DNA from: Paenibacillus rhizovicinus
Lineage (GTDB): Bacteria > Bacillota > Bacilli > Paenibacillales > Paenibacillaceae
Assembly: GCF_010365285.1 (NCBI RefSeq)
Contig: NZ_CP048286.1
Coordinates: 3,402,001 to 3,466,000 of the forward strand
Length of the DNA stretch: 64,000 nucleotides
Direction of reading: 5' to 3'
Shown: in pieces, positions 16,374 to 25,514 of the stretch
How positions within the stretch are numbered: position 1 is the first letter of the stretch
Layout: the number at the start of each line of letters is the position of its first letter
Program-made: the position numbers and the translations under genes
The notes under the pieces: generated by a model
The model's database searches: none
Seen by the model: the letters and a program-made list of their open reading frames with translations, nothing else
What the model was told of the DNA's origin: nothing

Positions 16374-16422
16374 TATAGTATTGGATAAATATTGAATTTG
16401 GACTGCCATGCCGATAAACGAA

Positions 16423-16491
16423 AAAAGCACGCTGCTCCCCATGGCCGTTCCGCCTGCCGATGCACGGAATGAAAGGGAAGAAGCGTGCTTT
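16423..16491 (-). terminator. terminator of aroC
   Basis: Outer arms AAAGCACGCT and AGCGTGCTTT with an inner CGTTCCG/CGGAATG stem; TTTTTT follows on the minus strand. Confidence 0.7.
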
Positions 16492-16499
16492 GCGCTGAT

Positions 16500-16590
16500 T
16501 AGTGCTGTTGCTGCTGATTGTGCTGGTCGTTACTGATTGTTGCTGGCTGTGCTGATCGATACTGGTTGCAGCTGATTGCGATTGCCGAAA
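16500..16590. repeat. degenerate GCTGATTG / GCTGGTTG low-complexity run
   Basis: Repeated variants of TTGCTG, GCTGATTG and GCTGGTCG fill the space between the aroC stop and its terminator. No gene is visible. Confidence 0.45.
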
Positions 16591-16593
16591 TCG

Positions 16594-17649
16594 TTAGCCG
16601 TGCAGCGCTGCTTGACGCTTGTAATGGTCCTCCAGCACAAGGCATGCCATCGCTTCGATGACCGGAACGATGCGCGGGCAAATGCAAGGGTCGTGCCGGC
16701 CTTCCGTGCGTATCTCCCGCTCCTCGCCGTCAACGGTTACCGTCTGCTGGGGCACGGAAATCGAAGAGGTCGGCTTGACCGCCACCCGGAATACGATATC
16801 CGCTCCGGTGCTGATGCCGCCCAATATGCCTCCTGCGTGATTGCTCGTGAACCCGTCGGCGTTCATGCCGTCGTTATGTTCGCTGCCCAGCATGCCGGCC
16901 GACGAGAAACCCGCGCCGAATTCGATGCCCTTCACGGCGCCGATCGACAGCATCGCCTTGGCTAGATCCGCGTCCAGCTTGTCGAACACCGGCTCGCCCA
17001 GGCCCGCCATCGCTCCGCTGATCCGGCATTCCACGATGCCCCCGACGCTGTCGCCTTTGGAGGCAAGCGTCTTGATGTAATCTTCCATCCAGACCGCGGC
17101 TTCCGGATCGCAGGCGCGAACATTGTTCTTCTCGATCGTCTCGGGCTGATACGTCCGGCAGACAATCCCTCCGATTTCCTTCGTATACGCGACGATCTCG
17201 ACGCCTCTGCCTTCCAGCAGCTTGCGCGCGACCGCGCCTCCGGCTACCCGCGCCGCCGTCTCGCGGCCCGAAGCCCTGCCGCTTCCCCGATGATCGCGGA
17301 TGCCGTACTTCTTCAAATACGTATAATCCGCATGTCCGGGGCGGAACGTCTCGTCCATTCCGTCGTACGCGCTCGGCCGCATATCCTTGTTATCAAGCAG
17401 GATGCACAGCGGCGTCCCCGTCGTAAGGCCTTCGAACATGCCCGACACGATGCGGATGGTATCGTATTCCTTGCGCGGCGTCGTGACCGCCGATTGCCCC
17501 GGTTTGCGCCGGTCCATCTGAACTTGTATATAGGCCTCGTCGAGCTCGACCCCTGGCGTGACGCCGTCGACGATGACGCCCACCGAGACGCCGTGCGATT
17601 CTCCGAATGTCGTGATTTTGAAACGATCCCCAAATGAACTTCCAGCCAT
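16594..17649 (-). CDS. aroC: chorismate synthase
   Basis: A 351-aa enzyme of the shikimate pathway, converting 5-enolpyruvylshikimate 3-phosphate to chorismate with reduced FMN. Signatures are complete: FKITTFGESHGVSVGVIVDG at the start, DHRGSGRASGRETAARVAGG in the middle, and the C-terminal RHDPCICPRIVPVIEAM. The ATG at 17649 lies 9 bases from GGAGG; an upstream ATG at 17676 adds nine residues not typical of the family. No other aro gene is nearby. A LysR-type regulator is divergent, with 65 bp between. Confidence 0.97.
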   Translation of the reverse strand: MAGSSFGDRFKITTFGESHGVSVGVIVDGVTPGVELDEAYIQVQMDRRKPGQSAVTTPRKEYDTIRIVSGMFEGLTTGTPLCILLDNKDMRPSAYDGMDETFRPGHADYTYLKKYGIRDHRGSGRASGRETAARVAGGAVARKLLEGRGVEIVAYTKEIGGIVCRTYQPETIEKNNVRACDPEAAVWMEDYIKTLASKGDSVGGIVECRISGAMAGLGEPVFDKLDADLAKAMLSIGAVKGIEFGAGFSSAGMLGSEHNDGMNADGFTSNHAGGILGGISTGADIVFRVAVKPTSSISVPQQTVTVDGEEREIRTEGRHDPCICPRIVPVIEAMACLVLEDHYKRQAALHG

Positions 17650-17714
17650 GATCAGGCACCTCCGTAACGTTTTCATTTATGTTAGGTTTGATTATAATAA
17701 ACGGATAACGATAA

Positions 17715-18650
17715 ATGAAATCGCAATTTCATCAGTCTGCCATAGAGGTGATTTATATCAGTACAAAGCTTCATCTGGAATGGTACCGGATTTTCCTGCA
17801 TACGGCGCATGCCGGCAATCTTACGAAAGCGGCGCAGGAGCTGCATGTCACGCAGCCTTCCGTCAGTTATGCCATCAAGCAGCTGGAGGAAGGCTTGGGG
17901 GTCAAGCTGTTCGACCGGCTGTCCAAAGGCGTCGTGCTGACGCCCGAAGGCGCGGATCTGATGAAATTCGTGGAACAGTCGCTGTCGCTGCTCGATGCCG
18001 GCGAACGCAAGATGGCCTCGCTCCGCAATCGCGCTTCCGGCGAACTTCGAATCGGCTCCAGCGGCCCGATGATCAAGCATCTGCTGCTGCCGCCGCTCGA
18101 TAAGCTCCGCGACGAGACGCCGAACCTTGAAATCCGGCTCCATCAAGGGAAGACGGCCCAGATCGCCTCCTGGTTGAAGGAGAACCGGATCGATATCGGC
18201 ATCGTGCATTTGCCGATGAACGACCCCGAGCTGGATATCCGGCAGCTCGCGGCCATTCAAGACTGTTTCGTCGCCGGTCCGCGCTACCGCCAGCTGGCGG
18301 AACGGCCGCTCTCCGCCGCGGAGCTGGCCAAGCTGCCGCTGCTGCTGCTGTCCAGCGGCAGCAGCACGCGGCAGTTCGCCGAGCGCTGGTTCGCCGCGCA
18401 CGGGCTTGCCGTCGATGCCGCCTTCGAGCTGAACAGCTCGGACATGCTCGTCGAATTCGCGCGGCGCGGATATGGCGCGGCCTTCTTGACGCGCGCGTTC
18501 GTCCGGCAGCAGCTGGAGGACGGCGAGCTGTTCGAGCTTCGCGCCGCGGAAGCGATTCCGGAGCGGCGGATCGGCCTCGCGACGCGGCGCGGCATGTCGC
18601 TGCCGGTCATTGCGCAGTATTTCGTGCAGCTGCTGACGGAGCAGGTTTAA
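17715..18650 (+). CDS. LysR-family transcriptional regulator (divergent from aroC)
   Basis: A 311-aa LysR regulator. The HTH is at residues 20-80 (LEWYRIFLHTAHAGNLTKAA, THEN TQPSVSYAIKQLEEGLGVKLF), followed by a periplasmic-binding-like effector domain from about residue 105 (GELRIGSSGPMI). The start is uncertain: ATG 17715 has no good ribosome site, while GAGGTG at about 17744 points to a start some 12-15 codons later, which would give the usual LysR length. Its divergent position suggests control of aroC or of itself by an aromatic effector; that is inferred. Confidence 0.9.
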   Translation: MKSQFHQSAIEVIYISTKLHLEWYRIFLHTAHAGNLTKAAQELHVTQPSVSYAIKQLEEGLGVKLFDRLSKGVVLTPEGADLMKFVEQSLSLLDAGERKMASLRNRASGELRIGSSGPMIKHLLLPPLDKLRDETPNLEIRLHQGKTAQIASWLKENRIDIGIVHLPMNDPELDIRQLAAIQDCFVAGPRYRQLAERPLSAAELAKLPLLLLSSGSSTRQFAERWFAAHGLAVDAAFELNSSDMLVEFARRGYGAAFLTRAFVRQQLEDGELFELRAAEAIPERRIGLATRRGMSLPVIAQYFVQLLTEQV

Positions 18651-18667
18651 GCAGCCGGCGCGATGGG

Positions 18668-19249
18668 TCAGAAGCTTCGGAGCGGCCTAAACTTCACGGC
18701 CAGCACCTTGTCCGTCTTGACGTCGTATTCAATCGCCGCCTCGATGATTCCGCCCGGCTCAATCCAGAACCGGAAAATCTGGCTGGACGCTTGTTTGTTC
18801 AGGCATGCACAGCCGAACGGCCGGTAGCTGCGGATTTCCGCGTCCGGGTACTTTGCTTTCACGGCCTCTTCGGCATACCGTTCCCATCGCCCGTAGGCAG
18901 TGTTGCGGGCGTCGGTCTTCTCGATGCGAGACGCGAATGCCTTACCGGGGTCCTTCGCCTCGTCGACCGTCACGTACACGCCGAATTCCTTGCCGTTCTC
19001 CTGCATCCAGAACTTATACACGAATTGCTTGGCGGACGGCCATTCCGATTTGCAGCCTACGTACAGCAGGTCGACGAGGGACGCTTGCGGATAACGTTGA
19101 CTCGCGGCCTTGCGCGCCACGCCAATCCACTTGATGTATTGGTGATAGCCGTCATCGGGATCATATTTCGTCGGAGCCGCCGAACTGGGCGAAGAGGGAA
19201 CCGACACGGATAGCATGGCTGCGATCGCAAGAGCAATCAGGCTTTTCAC
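18668..19249 (-). CDS. secreted protein with two DUF3889-like units
   Basis: A 193-aa protein with a signal peptide (MKSLIALAIAAMLSVSVPSS, then AAP). The mature part has two homologous halves. Unit one runs YIKWIGVARKAASQRYPQAS to the strand YKFWMQENGKEFGVYVTVD; unit two runs RWERYAEEAVKAKYPDAEIR to FRFWIEPGGIIEAAIEYDV. This is the DUF3889 (YqzG-like) pattern. The function is unknown; it is probably extracytoplasmic. It is a single gene, convergent with the LysR gene. Confidence 0.8.
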   Translation of the reverse strand: MKSLIALAIAAMLSVSVPSSPSSAAPTKYDPDDGYHQYIKWIGVARKAASQRYPQASLVDLLYVGCKSEWPSAKQFVYKFWMQENGKEFGVYVTVDEAKDPGKAFASRIEKTDARNTAYGRWERYAEEAVKAKYPDAEIRSYRPFGCACLNKQASSQIFRFWIEPGGIIEAAIEYDVKTDKVLAVKFRPLRSF

Positions 19250-19417
19250 GGTTACCCTTCCTTTCCTGCGGATTTTCGGTTATTATTCCACCTTTCCCCT
19301 CTTTGATCGCTGCCAATTTCTGCTCGCGAGCGCTGCTGGCAATGGCGTCGTGCCGCGCACCAAGAGTCGTCCCTCGTTCATCCGGAGACGAAGCATGGAA
19401 CGACCTTTAAAGAACCT

Positions 19418-19473
19418 CTGTATACAAATGTATACAGATCGGATATGATAATAGATGTATACATTCGTATACA
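19418..19473 (+). promoter_or_regulatory. promoter with two TGTATACA palindromes
   Basis: CTGTATACA-AA-TGTATACAG (19418-19437) is a perfect palindrome, and TGTATACA-TT-CGTATACA (19456-19473) is nearly perfect; centres are 37 bp apart. A TATGAT -10 box (19444-19449) lies between them, and the first palindrome covers the -35 position (TATACA, 17 bp away). This looks like tight repression of the next gene by an unlinked regulator (GntR, TetR or PadR type possible). Confidence 0.6.
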
Positions 19474-19496
19474 AAATCATGAATGGAGGTCGACCC

Positions 19497-19940
19497 ATGG
19501 ATACGAACGACCAGTTGCACCCGGAAGATCAGCAGCACGACGGCCGCGAACGCTCTCTTGAAGGCGAAGCCCTGCAAGAATCGGGCGAGGCTAATGGCCG
19601 CGGAGGCCAAGTTACGGAGGACGGGTCCGAAGATGAAACGCGCGGACGCAGTGGACGCGGGCATCGCCACGGCGAACATGGCGGACATGGCAAGCATGGC
19701 GGACGCGGCGGGCATAGAGGCCGTGACGGGCATCATTCCGCCGCACAAACTTTCCGCAGAGGACGCGCATTGGCTTTCCTTGAAGAGTTGCGCATCAAAC
19801 GCGACGTCCTTCGCGCGCAGATGAACGATCCCGATATGGGCATCATCAAAGAAGTCGTCAGCGGAGAGCTCAAAGCCGTGGACGAAATCATCACGCGGTT
19901 CATGCATACCTTCGAGCTGCATGAGACAAACGAATCCTGA
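19497..19940 (+). CDS. Gly/His-rich small protein with helical C-terminus
   Basis: A 147-aa protein I do not recognise. Residues 1-85 are polar and unstructured; around residues 50-85 the sequence is almost only G, H, R, K (HRHGEHGGHGKHGGRGGHRG), which could bind metal or nucleic acid. The last 60 residues form a compact helical domain (FRRGRALAFLEELRIKRDVL, KEVVSGELKAVDEIITRFMH). The ATG at 19497 lies 7 bases after GGAGG. Its promoter is flanked by two TGTATACA palindromes, so expression is probably switched by a specific signal. Confidence 0.7.
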   Translation: MDTNDQLHPEDQQHDGRERSLEGEALQESGEANGRGGQVTEDGSEDETRGRSGRGHRHGEHGGHGKHGGRGGHRGRDGHHSAAQTFRRGRALAFLEELRIKRDVLRAQMNDPDMGIIKEVVSGELKAVDEIITRFMHTFELHETNES

Positions 19941-19964
19941 ACGGATAAAGAACCGTATCCTGCG

Positions 19965-20381
19965 CGGTGCAAGCGGTCGTTGATTGGTACGGCCCCGTCA
20001 ACTTCAACGATATGGACGCGCAGTTCCGTAAGAGCGGCATAGGCGAGCCATCGCACAGCGCCCCGGATTCACCGGAAATCCCTATATTGGGGCGCACCGA
20101 TCGGCGACAACCCCGAACTCGTTCGCAAGGCGAGCGCCGAAACGTACATTAAGGCCGACTCGCCGCCTTTCCTCATCCAGCACGGAACGCAGGACGTTCT
20201 GATCCCCGTCGAACAGAGCATCGCATTCGCCGCGGCGCTTGAGCAAGCCGCAGGCACGGAGCGCGTAACGCTCGATTTCATCGAAGACGCCGGACATGGC
20301 GGTCCTGCATTCGAAGCGTCGGCGAACATCGGCCGAGTGCTCGATTTTCTCGACCGGCATCTCTCCGCTCCCGCGCAGTAG
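19965..20381 (+). pseudogene. 3' remnant of an alpha/beta-hydrolase (esterase) gene, frameshifted
   Basis: Translation in two frames gives the C-terminal part of a prolyl-oligopeptidase/BD-FAE-like esterase. Frame one reads VQAVVDWYGPVNFNDMDAQF and GIGEPSHSAPDSPE. After about 20085 the match moves to another frame: GAPIGDNPELVRKASAETYI, then SPPFLIQHGTQDVLIPVEQS with the catalytic Asp region, then DAGHGGPAF with the catalytic His. The N-terminal half with the oxyanion motif and nucleophile Ser is absent. The stop at 20379 abuts the stop of the convergent LysR gene. Family assignment rests on motif reading. Confidence 0.7.
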
Positions 20382-21284
20382 TCAGCCGGCTGCCCCGTTC
20401 GTCTCGCCCGACGCCCTCACTTGCAAGCGGCCGATAAAATCCCGCACCGCATGGGAGATCCACTTCTTCGGATGCATGACAAGCTGAAGCGACAACCGAA
20501 TATCGGGGTGGGCGAAAGCGAGCGCAGCCAGCTCCCCGCGGCGGATCTCTTCTTCCGCCGCCATCCGCGGCAGCAGCGCGATGCCGTCCCCGGCCATCAC
20601 GCAGCGCTTGATGGCCTCGGGATTGCCCAGCTCGAGGCCGACGCGGAAGGCGATGCCGTTCGTCCGCAGCACCTTCTCCAGCATGATGCGGTAATTGCAG
20701 CTCTCCTCGCTCATAAACCACTCCATGCCGGCGAGTTCCGGCAGCCGGATAATGTCCTGTCGCACCAGAGGATGGCTTGGATTGGCAATCAACACGAGCG
20801 GTTCCTCTCGAATCGCCTGCCATTCCAGCAGCGGATCGGTTGGACCGCTTCCCAGGATGAGTCCCGCATCGAGTTCCCCTTCCCTGACGAGCTGGACGAT
20901 CGTATCTTCGCGATCCGGCTGCAGCCGGATCGAAAGCTCGGGGTAATCCCGCCGCATGGATTGGATATACGGCGGGAGATAGTACGAAGCGACGGAATCG
21001 ATCGTCCCGATCGACAGCGTTCCTCCTCCCTGGCGAGCCAGCCGCTCCTTCGACTCCTGATAGAGATCCAGCATCTGCACGGCCAGCTTCAACAGCTCCT
21101 CGCCGGCCGACGTTAGCCGCAGCCCCCTGCCGAACCGCTCGAACAACTCGACGCCGTAGGCCTTCTCCAGCTTCTGAATCTGCGTCGTCACGCTGGATTG
21201 CGCGTAGCCCAGCTCTTCCGCAGCCCGGGTGATGCTCTGGCGCAGCGCGACTTCACGGAACGTTTGCAAATAAACCAGGTCCAT
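20382..21284 (-). CDS. LysR-family transcriptional regulator
   Basis: A 300-aa LysR regulator. The HTH is MDLVYLQTFREVALRQSITR with AQSSVTTQIQKLEKAYGVELF; the effector domain begins at GTLSIGTIDSVASYYLPPYI. The ATG at 21284 lies close to GGAGGCGG and gives the normal N-terminus. It is divergent from the DapA-family gene. The 117-bp gap holds an ATCAATATTATTGAT palindrome of T-N11-A type, so it likely controls that gene and itself. Confidence 0.93.
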   Translation of the reverse strand: MDLVYLQTFREVALRQSITRAAEELGYAQSSVTTQIQKLEKAYGVELFERFGRGLRLTSAGEELLKLAVQMLDLYQESKERLARQGGGTLSIGTIDSVASYYLPPYIQSMRRDYPELSIRLQPDREDTIVQLVREGELDAGLILGSGPTDPLLEWQAIREEPLVLIANPSHPLVRQDIIRLPELAGMEWFMSEESCNYRIMLEKVLRTNGIAFRVGLELGNPEAIKRCVMAGDGIALLPRMAAEEEIRRGELAALAFAHPDIRLSLQLVMHPKKWISHAVRDFIGRLQVRASGETNGAAG

Positions 21285-21302
21285 TTTTCCGCCTCCTCTA
21301 TC

Positions 21303-21342
21303 ATCAATATTATTGATTTCTCTTATCATTTATTATAGATAA
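21303..21342. promoter_or_regulatory. LysR-type binding region
   Basis: A perfect 15-bp palindrome ATCAATA-T-TATTGAT at 21303-21317 and TTATC-N10-GATAA at 21323-21342 lie between the two divergent starts. They match the AT-rich T-N11-A design of LysR sites. Confidence 0.5.
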
Positions 21343-21401
21343 CTCCGATACCTCGCGTCATGCTATATTGATTTCACAACCACATTTTCGGAGGTGCGGC
21401 T

Positions 21402-22289
21402 ATGTTGAAGGAAGCGGATTTAAGAGGGATTTTCGTCCCTGTCGCCACGCCGTTCTCGGCTGACGAATCACTCGACGAAGCATCATTCGATCGTTATTTG
21501 CGGCACTTGCTCGCCCATGATATTCAAGGTCTCGTCATCAATGGCACGACCGGCGAATCTCCCACGGTATCCTGGGACGAAGTCGAGCGTTTGGTTGCGC
21601 TGGCTAAGGCCGTCATGGCAGCTATGCATCGACAGGTTCCGATCATCGTCGGCACCGGCACGAACGATACGCGGACGACCGTACGGCGCACCGAACTGGC
21701 CGGCCGGCTAGGCGCGGACGCGGCGCTCGTCGTCGTGCCTTACTATAGCAAGCCGCCGCAATCCGGCATCGCGGAGCATTTTCGGCGGGCCTCGGAGACG
21801 GGTTTGCCCGTCATTGCCTACGAGGTCCCGTCCCGGACGGGCGTTCGTCTTCAACCGGATACGGCCGCGGCGATTTTGGAGCTGAACGGCATTATCGGCA
21901 TGAAGGACAGCTCCGGCGGAATCGAGCTTATCTCGGCTGTCACGACGCTTAGCGGCAAGCCCGTCCTGTGCGGGGAAGACGCGGACTTCTACGCCATGCT
22001 GCGCCAAGGCGCGTCCGGCGGCATGCTCGCATCGGCCAACCTGCGGACAGACGCGTTCATCGGCATGTACCGGCAGTTTCGGGCAGGCGACACCGGGCAG
22101 GCGCGCCGAACGTTCGACGCGCTTCTTCCGCTCATCCGGCTGATGTTCGAAGAGTCCAACCCCGCCCCGCTGAAATGGCTGCTGGCCGGCCAAGGCCTCA
22201 TCGCGTCCGATACGCTTCGTTCGCCGCTGCAGCCGATCACGGTCGGGCTGCAAGCCAAGCTGGAGGAAGCCCTGCGGGAGGCCTACTGA
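21402..22289 (+). CDS. DapA-family aldolase/synthase
   Basis: A 295-aa (beta/alpha)8 enzyme of the dihydrodipicolinate synthase / N-acetylneuraminate lyase family, which works through a Schiff base on pyruvate. Active-site residues are visible: Lys168 in IIGMKDSSGG, Tyr140 in YEVPSRTG with Arg145, Tyr114/115 in VVPYYSKP, and the GTTGES loop at 48-53. Because it is paired with a LysR regulator and away from lysine genes, it may be a catabolic lyase rather than the housekeeping DapA. The ATG follows GGAGG. Confidence 0.9.
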   Translation: MLKEADLRGIFVPVATPFSADESLDEASFDRYLRHLLAHDIQGLVINGTTGESPTVSWDEVERLVALAKAVMAAMHRQVPIIVGTGTNDTRTTVRRTELAGRLGADAALVVVPYYSKPPQSGIAEHFRRASETGLPVIAYEVPSRTGVRLQPDTAAAILELNGIIGMKDSSGGIELISAVTTLSGKPVLCGEDADFYAMLRQGASGGMLASANLRTDAFIGMYRQFRAGDTGQARRTFDALLPLIRLMFEESNPAPLKWLLAGQGLIASDTLRSPLQPITVGLQAKLEEALREAY

Positions 22290-22362
22290 GTGGCAGCCGA
22301 TTCAGGCACGAATGCCCACGCTCCCGCCGCTAGAAAATGAACCTCGCGCCCCATTTCCTATT

Positions 22363-22413
22363 TTCGACAAATTCTCTGGCACGATTGTCGAATGGAGGGA
22401 GCTGTGGTACGAT
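22363..22413 (+). promoter_or_regulatory. inverted pair of Spo0A-type boxes on the chemoreceptor promoter
   Basis: TTCGACAA (22363-22370) and TTGTCGAA (22385-22392) are perfect inverted copies of the 0A-box core TGTCGAA, the first with the flanks TTTGTCGAAAA on the minus strand. The second overlaps a -35 (TTGTCG) that is 17 bp from TACGAT (22408-22413). Control by Spo0A is inferred from the match. Confidence 0.5.
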
Positions 22414-22430
22414 TTTCCTAAAATCTTCTA

Positions 22431-23921
22431 GTGGAGAGTGGACCTGCCTTGAAGCAATCGGAAACGCTGCATAACCGCAATAAATTACTCGTTTATATCA
22501 TTTGGGCGATGCTTGCGCTCGGATTCACGGTCGATGCCTTGACGGGCGCCCCGATGAAATCCATTACCATCCTGCTGCTGGTCGGAGGCGTGACCTGCAC
22601 CGCGGCAACGGTTCTCACCTTCAACCGCTGGTTCTCCAACTACATTATGTATTTCATATCCGCCATCGTGACGGTACTGACATTGCTGCTCATTATGACC
22701 GGTCCGATTTGGAGCACTTATCTACTCGTGTACGTGAATCTAGGCATCATGACCTTATACAGCAATTCCCGCTCCATCGCCTTCTCGGGCATCTCCGGCG
22801 CAGGCCTGACCGTCTACCTGTTCCTCAGTCCTTATTCCGCGGATCTCTTCGGCGAACAGGACGCATTCTCGCTCTTGATGTATCTGGTGCTGTTCGCGGC
22901 GCCGCTCTACGCGTCCGCCAGGTTCAGCGAGCGTCTGCAAACCGAAGTATTCGCCCAAAGCGACAGCGCGATCCGCGAGAAGAACCACACGCAGGCCATC
23001 GTCGACCGCGTCTCCGGCTCCCTCGGCACGCTGCATGCATTCAGCGCCAATCTCAAGACGAACATTGCCGCGACGAGCGTCATCTCGGGCGAGGTAACTT
23101 CGTCGTTCGACGAAATCACCGGCAGCATCGGGACGCAAACGGCCAGCGTGACGGATATTAGCGCGACGATGCAGCTGTCCCGGCAATCCGTTGCCGCGCT
23201 CGCGGAATTATCGACGGAAATGCGCGAGCTCTCCGCCAGCTCGGCGCAGCTGTCCAGCGCGGGCAGCGGCAAAGCGGAGACGCTGGAGAAACAAATGAAT
23301 CAGGCCAACGAAACGATCCGCGCATCCGCAAGCTTGATGATCGAGCTGCGCGAACAGACGGCGGCCATCGGCGATATCGTCTCGGCGATCAAGCATATTT
23401 CGACGCAGACGAATCTGCTCGCGCTGAACGCCGCCATCGAAGCGGCCCGCGCCGGCGAGCATGGCAAAGGCTTCGGCGTCGTGTCCGTCGAAATCCGCAA
23501 GCTTGCGGAATCCTCCCGGCAATCGACCGAGGAGATCGAGACGATCCTGGAGATGATCCGCTTGAAGGCGGGCGAAGCCGCCGAGACGGTCGACGAGGGC
23601 CGGGCGGCGATCATCGAGAGCAGCTCGGCAGCGGTGCAAGTGGCGGCAGCCATGCAGGCGATCGCCGGCAACTCGGGCGAGGTGGAACGCCAGTCCGAAG
23701 AAGTGGCGAGCTCCGCGGGCGACCTGCATCTTCGTTATGCCAGCATGGCCGACCAGGTCGCGACCATCGCGGCGCTTACCGGCCAGAACATGACCGCGAT
23801 TCAAGAAATCGCCGGCAGCATGAGCACGCAGGACGCCCGTATCGCCGACGTCATGAACAGCTTCCTGCAGCTGGATCAGCTGGCAACGGAGCTTAGCCGC
23901 ATGGCCGGACAGGACCAGTAA
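22431..23921 (+). CDS. methyl-accepting chemotaxis protein without periplasmic domain
   Basis: A 496-aa chemoreceptor. Residues 18-165 form about six membrane helices with only short loops, so there is no classical external ligand domain and no HAMP domain is apparent. A long coiled coil follows, with the highly conserved signalling tip [43 protein letters not shown] around residues 320-365 that binds CheA/CheW. It may sense membrane state or a lipophilic signal. The start is GTG 22431, with weak ribosome site. A terminator follows at 24009. Confidence 0.92.
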   Translation: MESGPALKQSETLHNRNKLLVYIIWAMLALGFTVDALTGAPMKSITILLLVGGVTCTAATVLTFNRWFSNYIMYFISAIVTVLTLLLIMTGPIWSTYLLVYVNLGIMTLYSNSRSIAFSGISGAGLTVYLFLSPYSADLFGEQDAFSLLMYLVLFAAPLYASARFSERLQTEVFAQSDSAIREKNHTQAIVDRVSGSLGTLHAFSANLKTNIAATSVISGEVTSSFDEITGSIGTQTASVTDISATMQLSRQSVAALAELSTEMRELSASSAQLSSAGSGKAETLEKQMNQANETIRASASLMIELREQTAAIGDIVSAIKHISTQTNLLALNAAIEAARAGEHGKGFGVVSVEIRKLAESSRQSTEEIETILEMIRLKAGEAAETVDEGRAAIIESSSAAVQVAAAMQAIAGNSGEVERQSEEVASSAGDLHLRYASMADQVATIAALTGQNMTAIQEIAGSMSTQDARIADVMNSFLQLDQLATELSRMAGQDQ

Positions 23922-24008
23922 GTTCCGGTATCCGGCGAAGTGGTTGGGTGTCCAGCGGCCTGATTAGCAGGTGCGGCCTCCGCCATCCTCTGATCAGAAC
24001 AAACATAA

Positions 24009-24048
24009 CGTCAGCTGTCGGTTCTATTCCGACGGCTGACGATTTTTT
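24009..24048 (+). terminator. terminator of the chemoreceptor gene
   Basis: CGTCAGC-TGTCGG-TTCTATT-CCGACG-GCTGACG followed by ATTTTTTAT. Confidence 0.85.
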
Positions 24049-24281
24049 ATCTATGACTATCACGCTGCTGCAAACACGCTATTGGTTTCCGTTCGTCGTT
24101 TCCATGCGGTACACGGCTTGCAGAACCCTCCGCGGCCATTCCCTACTAGATACGCCGGACCGATACTGTTAGAATGGGACCAAAAGACACCGTGCGCCAA
24201 GCAGCGGAATCGGCAACAGCTGCCATCCTCGTCAGGCCGCCGCATGCGGCACGGATTGAAAGAAAGGAACTTATTCTAACC

Positions 24282-25502
24282 ATGTCCCAACACGCGCTCT
24301 CGCCGTCGCCTTCGGCGACCCAAGCCCCGGCCGCGCTTTCCAGGGGTCTGCTGCTGCTAATGGCACTGGCCGCCGGAATGACCGTTGCCAATTTGTATTA
24401 CAACCAGCCGCTGCTCGCCGACATCGGCCGCGACTTCGGCGTAGGTCCGGACGCTGTCGGCTTCATCTCGACATGTACCCAAATCGGCTACGCGCTCGGC
24501 ATGTTCCTGTTCGTCCCGCTAGGCGACATCAAGGAACGCAAAGGACTCATCACCATTCTGCTCGCGCTCGTCTGCGTCTCCCTAATCGGCGTCGCGACTG
24601 CGCAAAACCTGCCGTGGATCTACATCGCCAGCTTCGCCGTCGGTATCACGACGGTCGTTCCGCAAATTCTCGTCCCGCTTGCCGCGACGCTCGCCGCGCC
24701 CGGCGAACAGGGCAAGGCAGTCGGCACAGTCATAAGCGGCCTGCTGTTCGGGATCTTGCTGACGCGGACCGTGTCCGGCTTGATCGGCGGCACCTGGGGC
24801 TGGCGCTTCATGTACGCGCTCGCCGCTGCCGCCATGCTTGCGCTGCTCGTGCTGCTGCGGATGAAGCTGCCGCTCAACAAGCCGACGGCCGACATTCGCT
24901 ACGGCCAATTGCTCGGCTCCATGGGCGGTCTCGTGAAACGCTACGCGACGCTGCGCGAATCGGCATTGATCGGCGGAGCCAACTTCGCTGCTTTCAGCGT
25001 GTTCTGGACGGCGCTTTCGTTCTACGTAGAAGGCGAGCCCTACCATTACAGCAGCCAGATTGCCGGCTTGTTCGGCCTGGTTGGCGCCGCCGGCGCTTTC
25101 GGCGCGCCTGTCATCGGCCGATTCTCCGACCGGCTGCCCACGAAGTGGATGATTGGCATTCTGCTTGCGCTCAACCTGGTTTCCTACCTGCTCTTCGGCG
25201 CATTGGGCGGGTCTCTATGGGCGCTCATTGCCGGCGTTATTCTGCTTGATCTCGGCGTACAAGGTACCCAGGTCGCCAATATGGCGCGCATTTACGCGTT
25301 GAACCCCGAGGCTCGAAGCCGGCTGAACACCGTTCAGATGGTGACGACTTTCTTGGGCGGGGCATTCGGCTCCACGCTGGGCAGCTTTGCCTGGCGGCAC
25401 TGGGGCTGGCACGGCGTGTGCATCGCCGGCGGCGGCTCGGTATTGTTCGGCTTCGCGGTCTGGGTGCTGCACCGGCTGCGCAAAGAAGAGTCCGTTTCCT
25501 AA
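24282..25502 (+). CDS. MFS transporter (12-TM, drug/metabolite exporter type)
   Basis: A 406-aa major-facilitator protein with 12 predicted helices. The N-terminal segment GMTVANLYYNQPLLADIGRD is typical of the YgaY/YnfM-type exporters, and motif A is PLGDIKERKGLI. I chose ATG 24282 (MSQHALSPS) because helix 1 begins about 20 residues later; AAGGAA is rather far upstream (12 bases). The 230 bases before it hold the previous terminator and a possible TAGAAT -10 near 24172. The substrate is unknown. Confidence 0.9.
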   Translation: MSQHALSPSPSATQAPAALSRGLLLLMALAAGMTVANLYYNQPLLADIGRDFGVGPDAVGFISTCTQIGYALGMFLFVPLGDIKERKGLITILLALVCVSLIGVATAQNLPWIYIASFAVGITTVVPQILVPLAATLAAPGEQGKAVGTVISGLLFGILLTRTVSGLIGGTWGWRFMYALAAAAMLALLVLLRMKLPLNKPTADIRYGQLLGSMGGLVKRYATLRESALIGGANFAAFSVFWTALSFYVEGEPYHYSSQIAGLFGLVGAAGAFGAPVIGRFSDRLPTKWMIGILLALNLVSYLLFGALGGSLWALIAGVILLDLGVQGTQVANMARIYALNPEARSRLNTVQMVTTFLGGAFGSTLGSFAWRHWGWHGVCIAGGGSVLFGFAVWVLHRLRKEESVS

Positions 25503-25514
25503 TACGGCGCTTTA

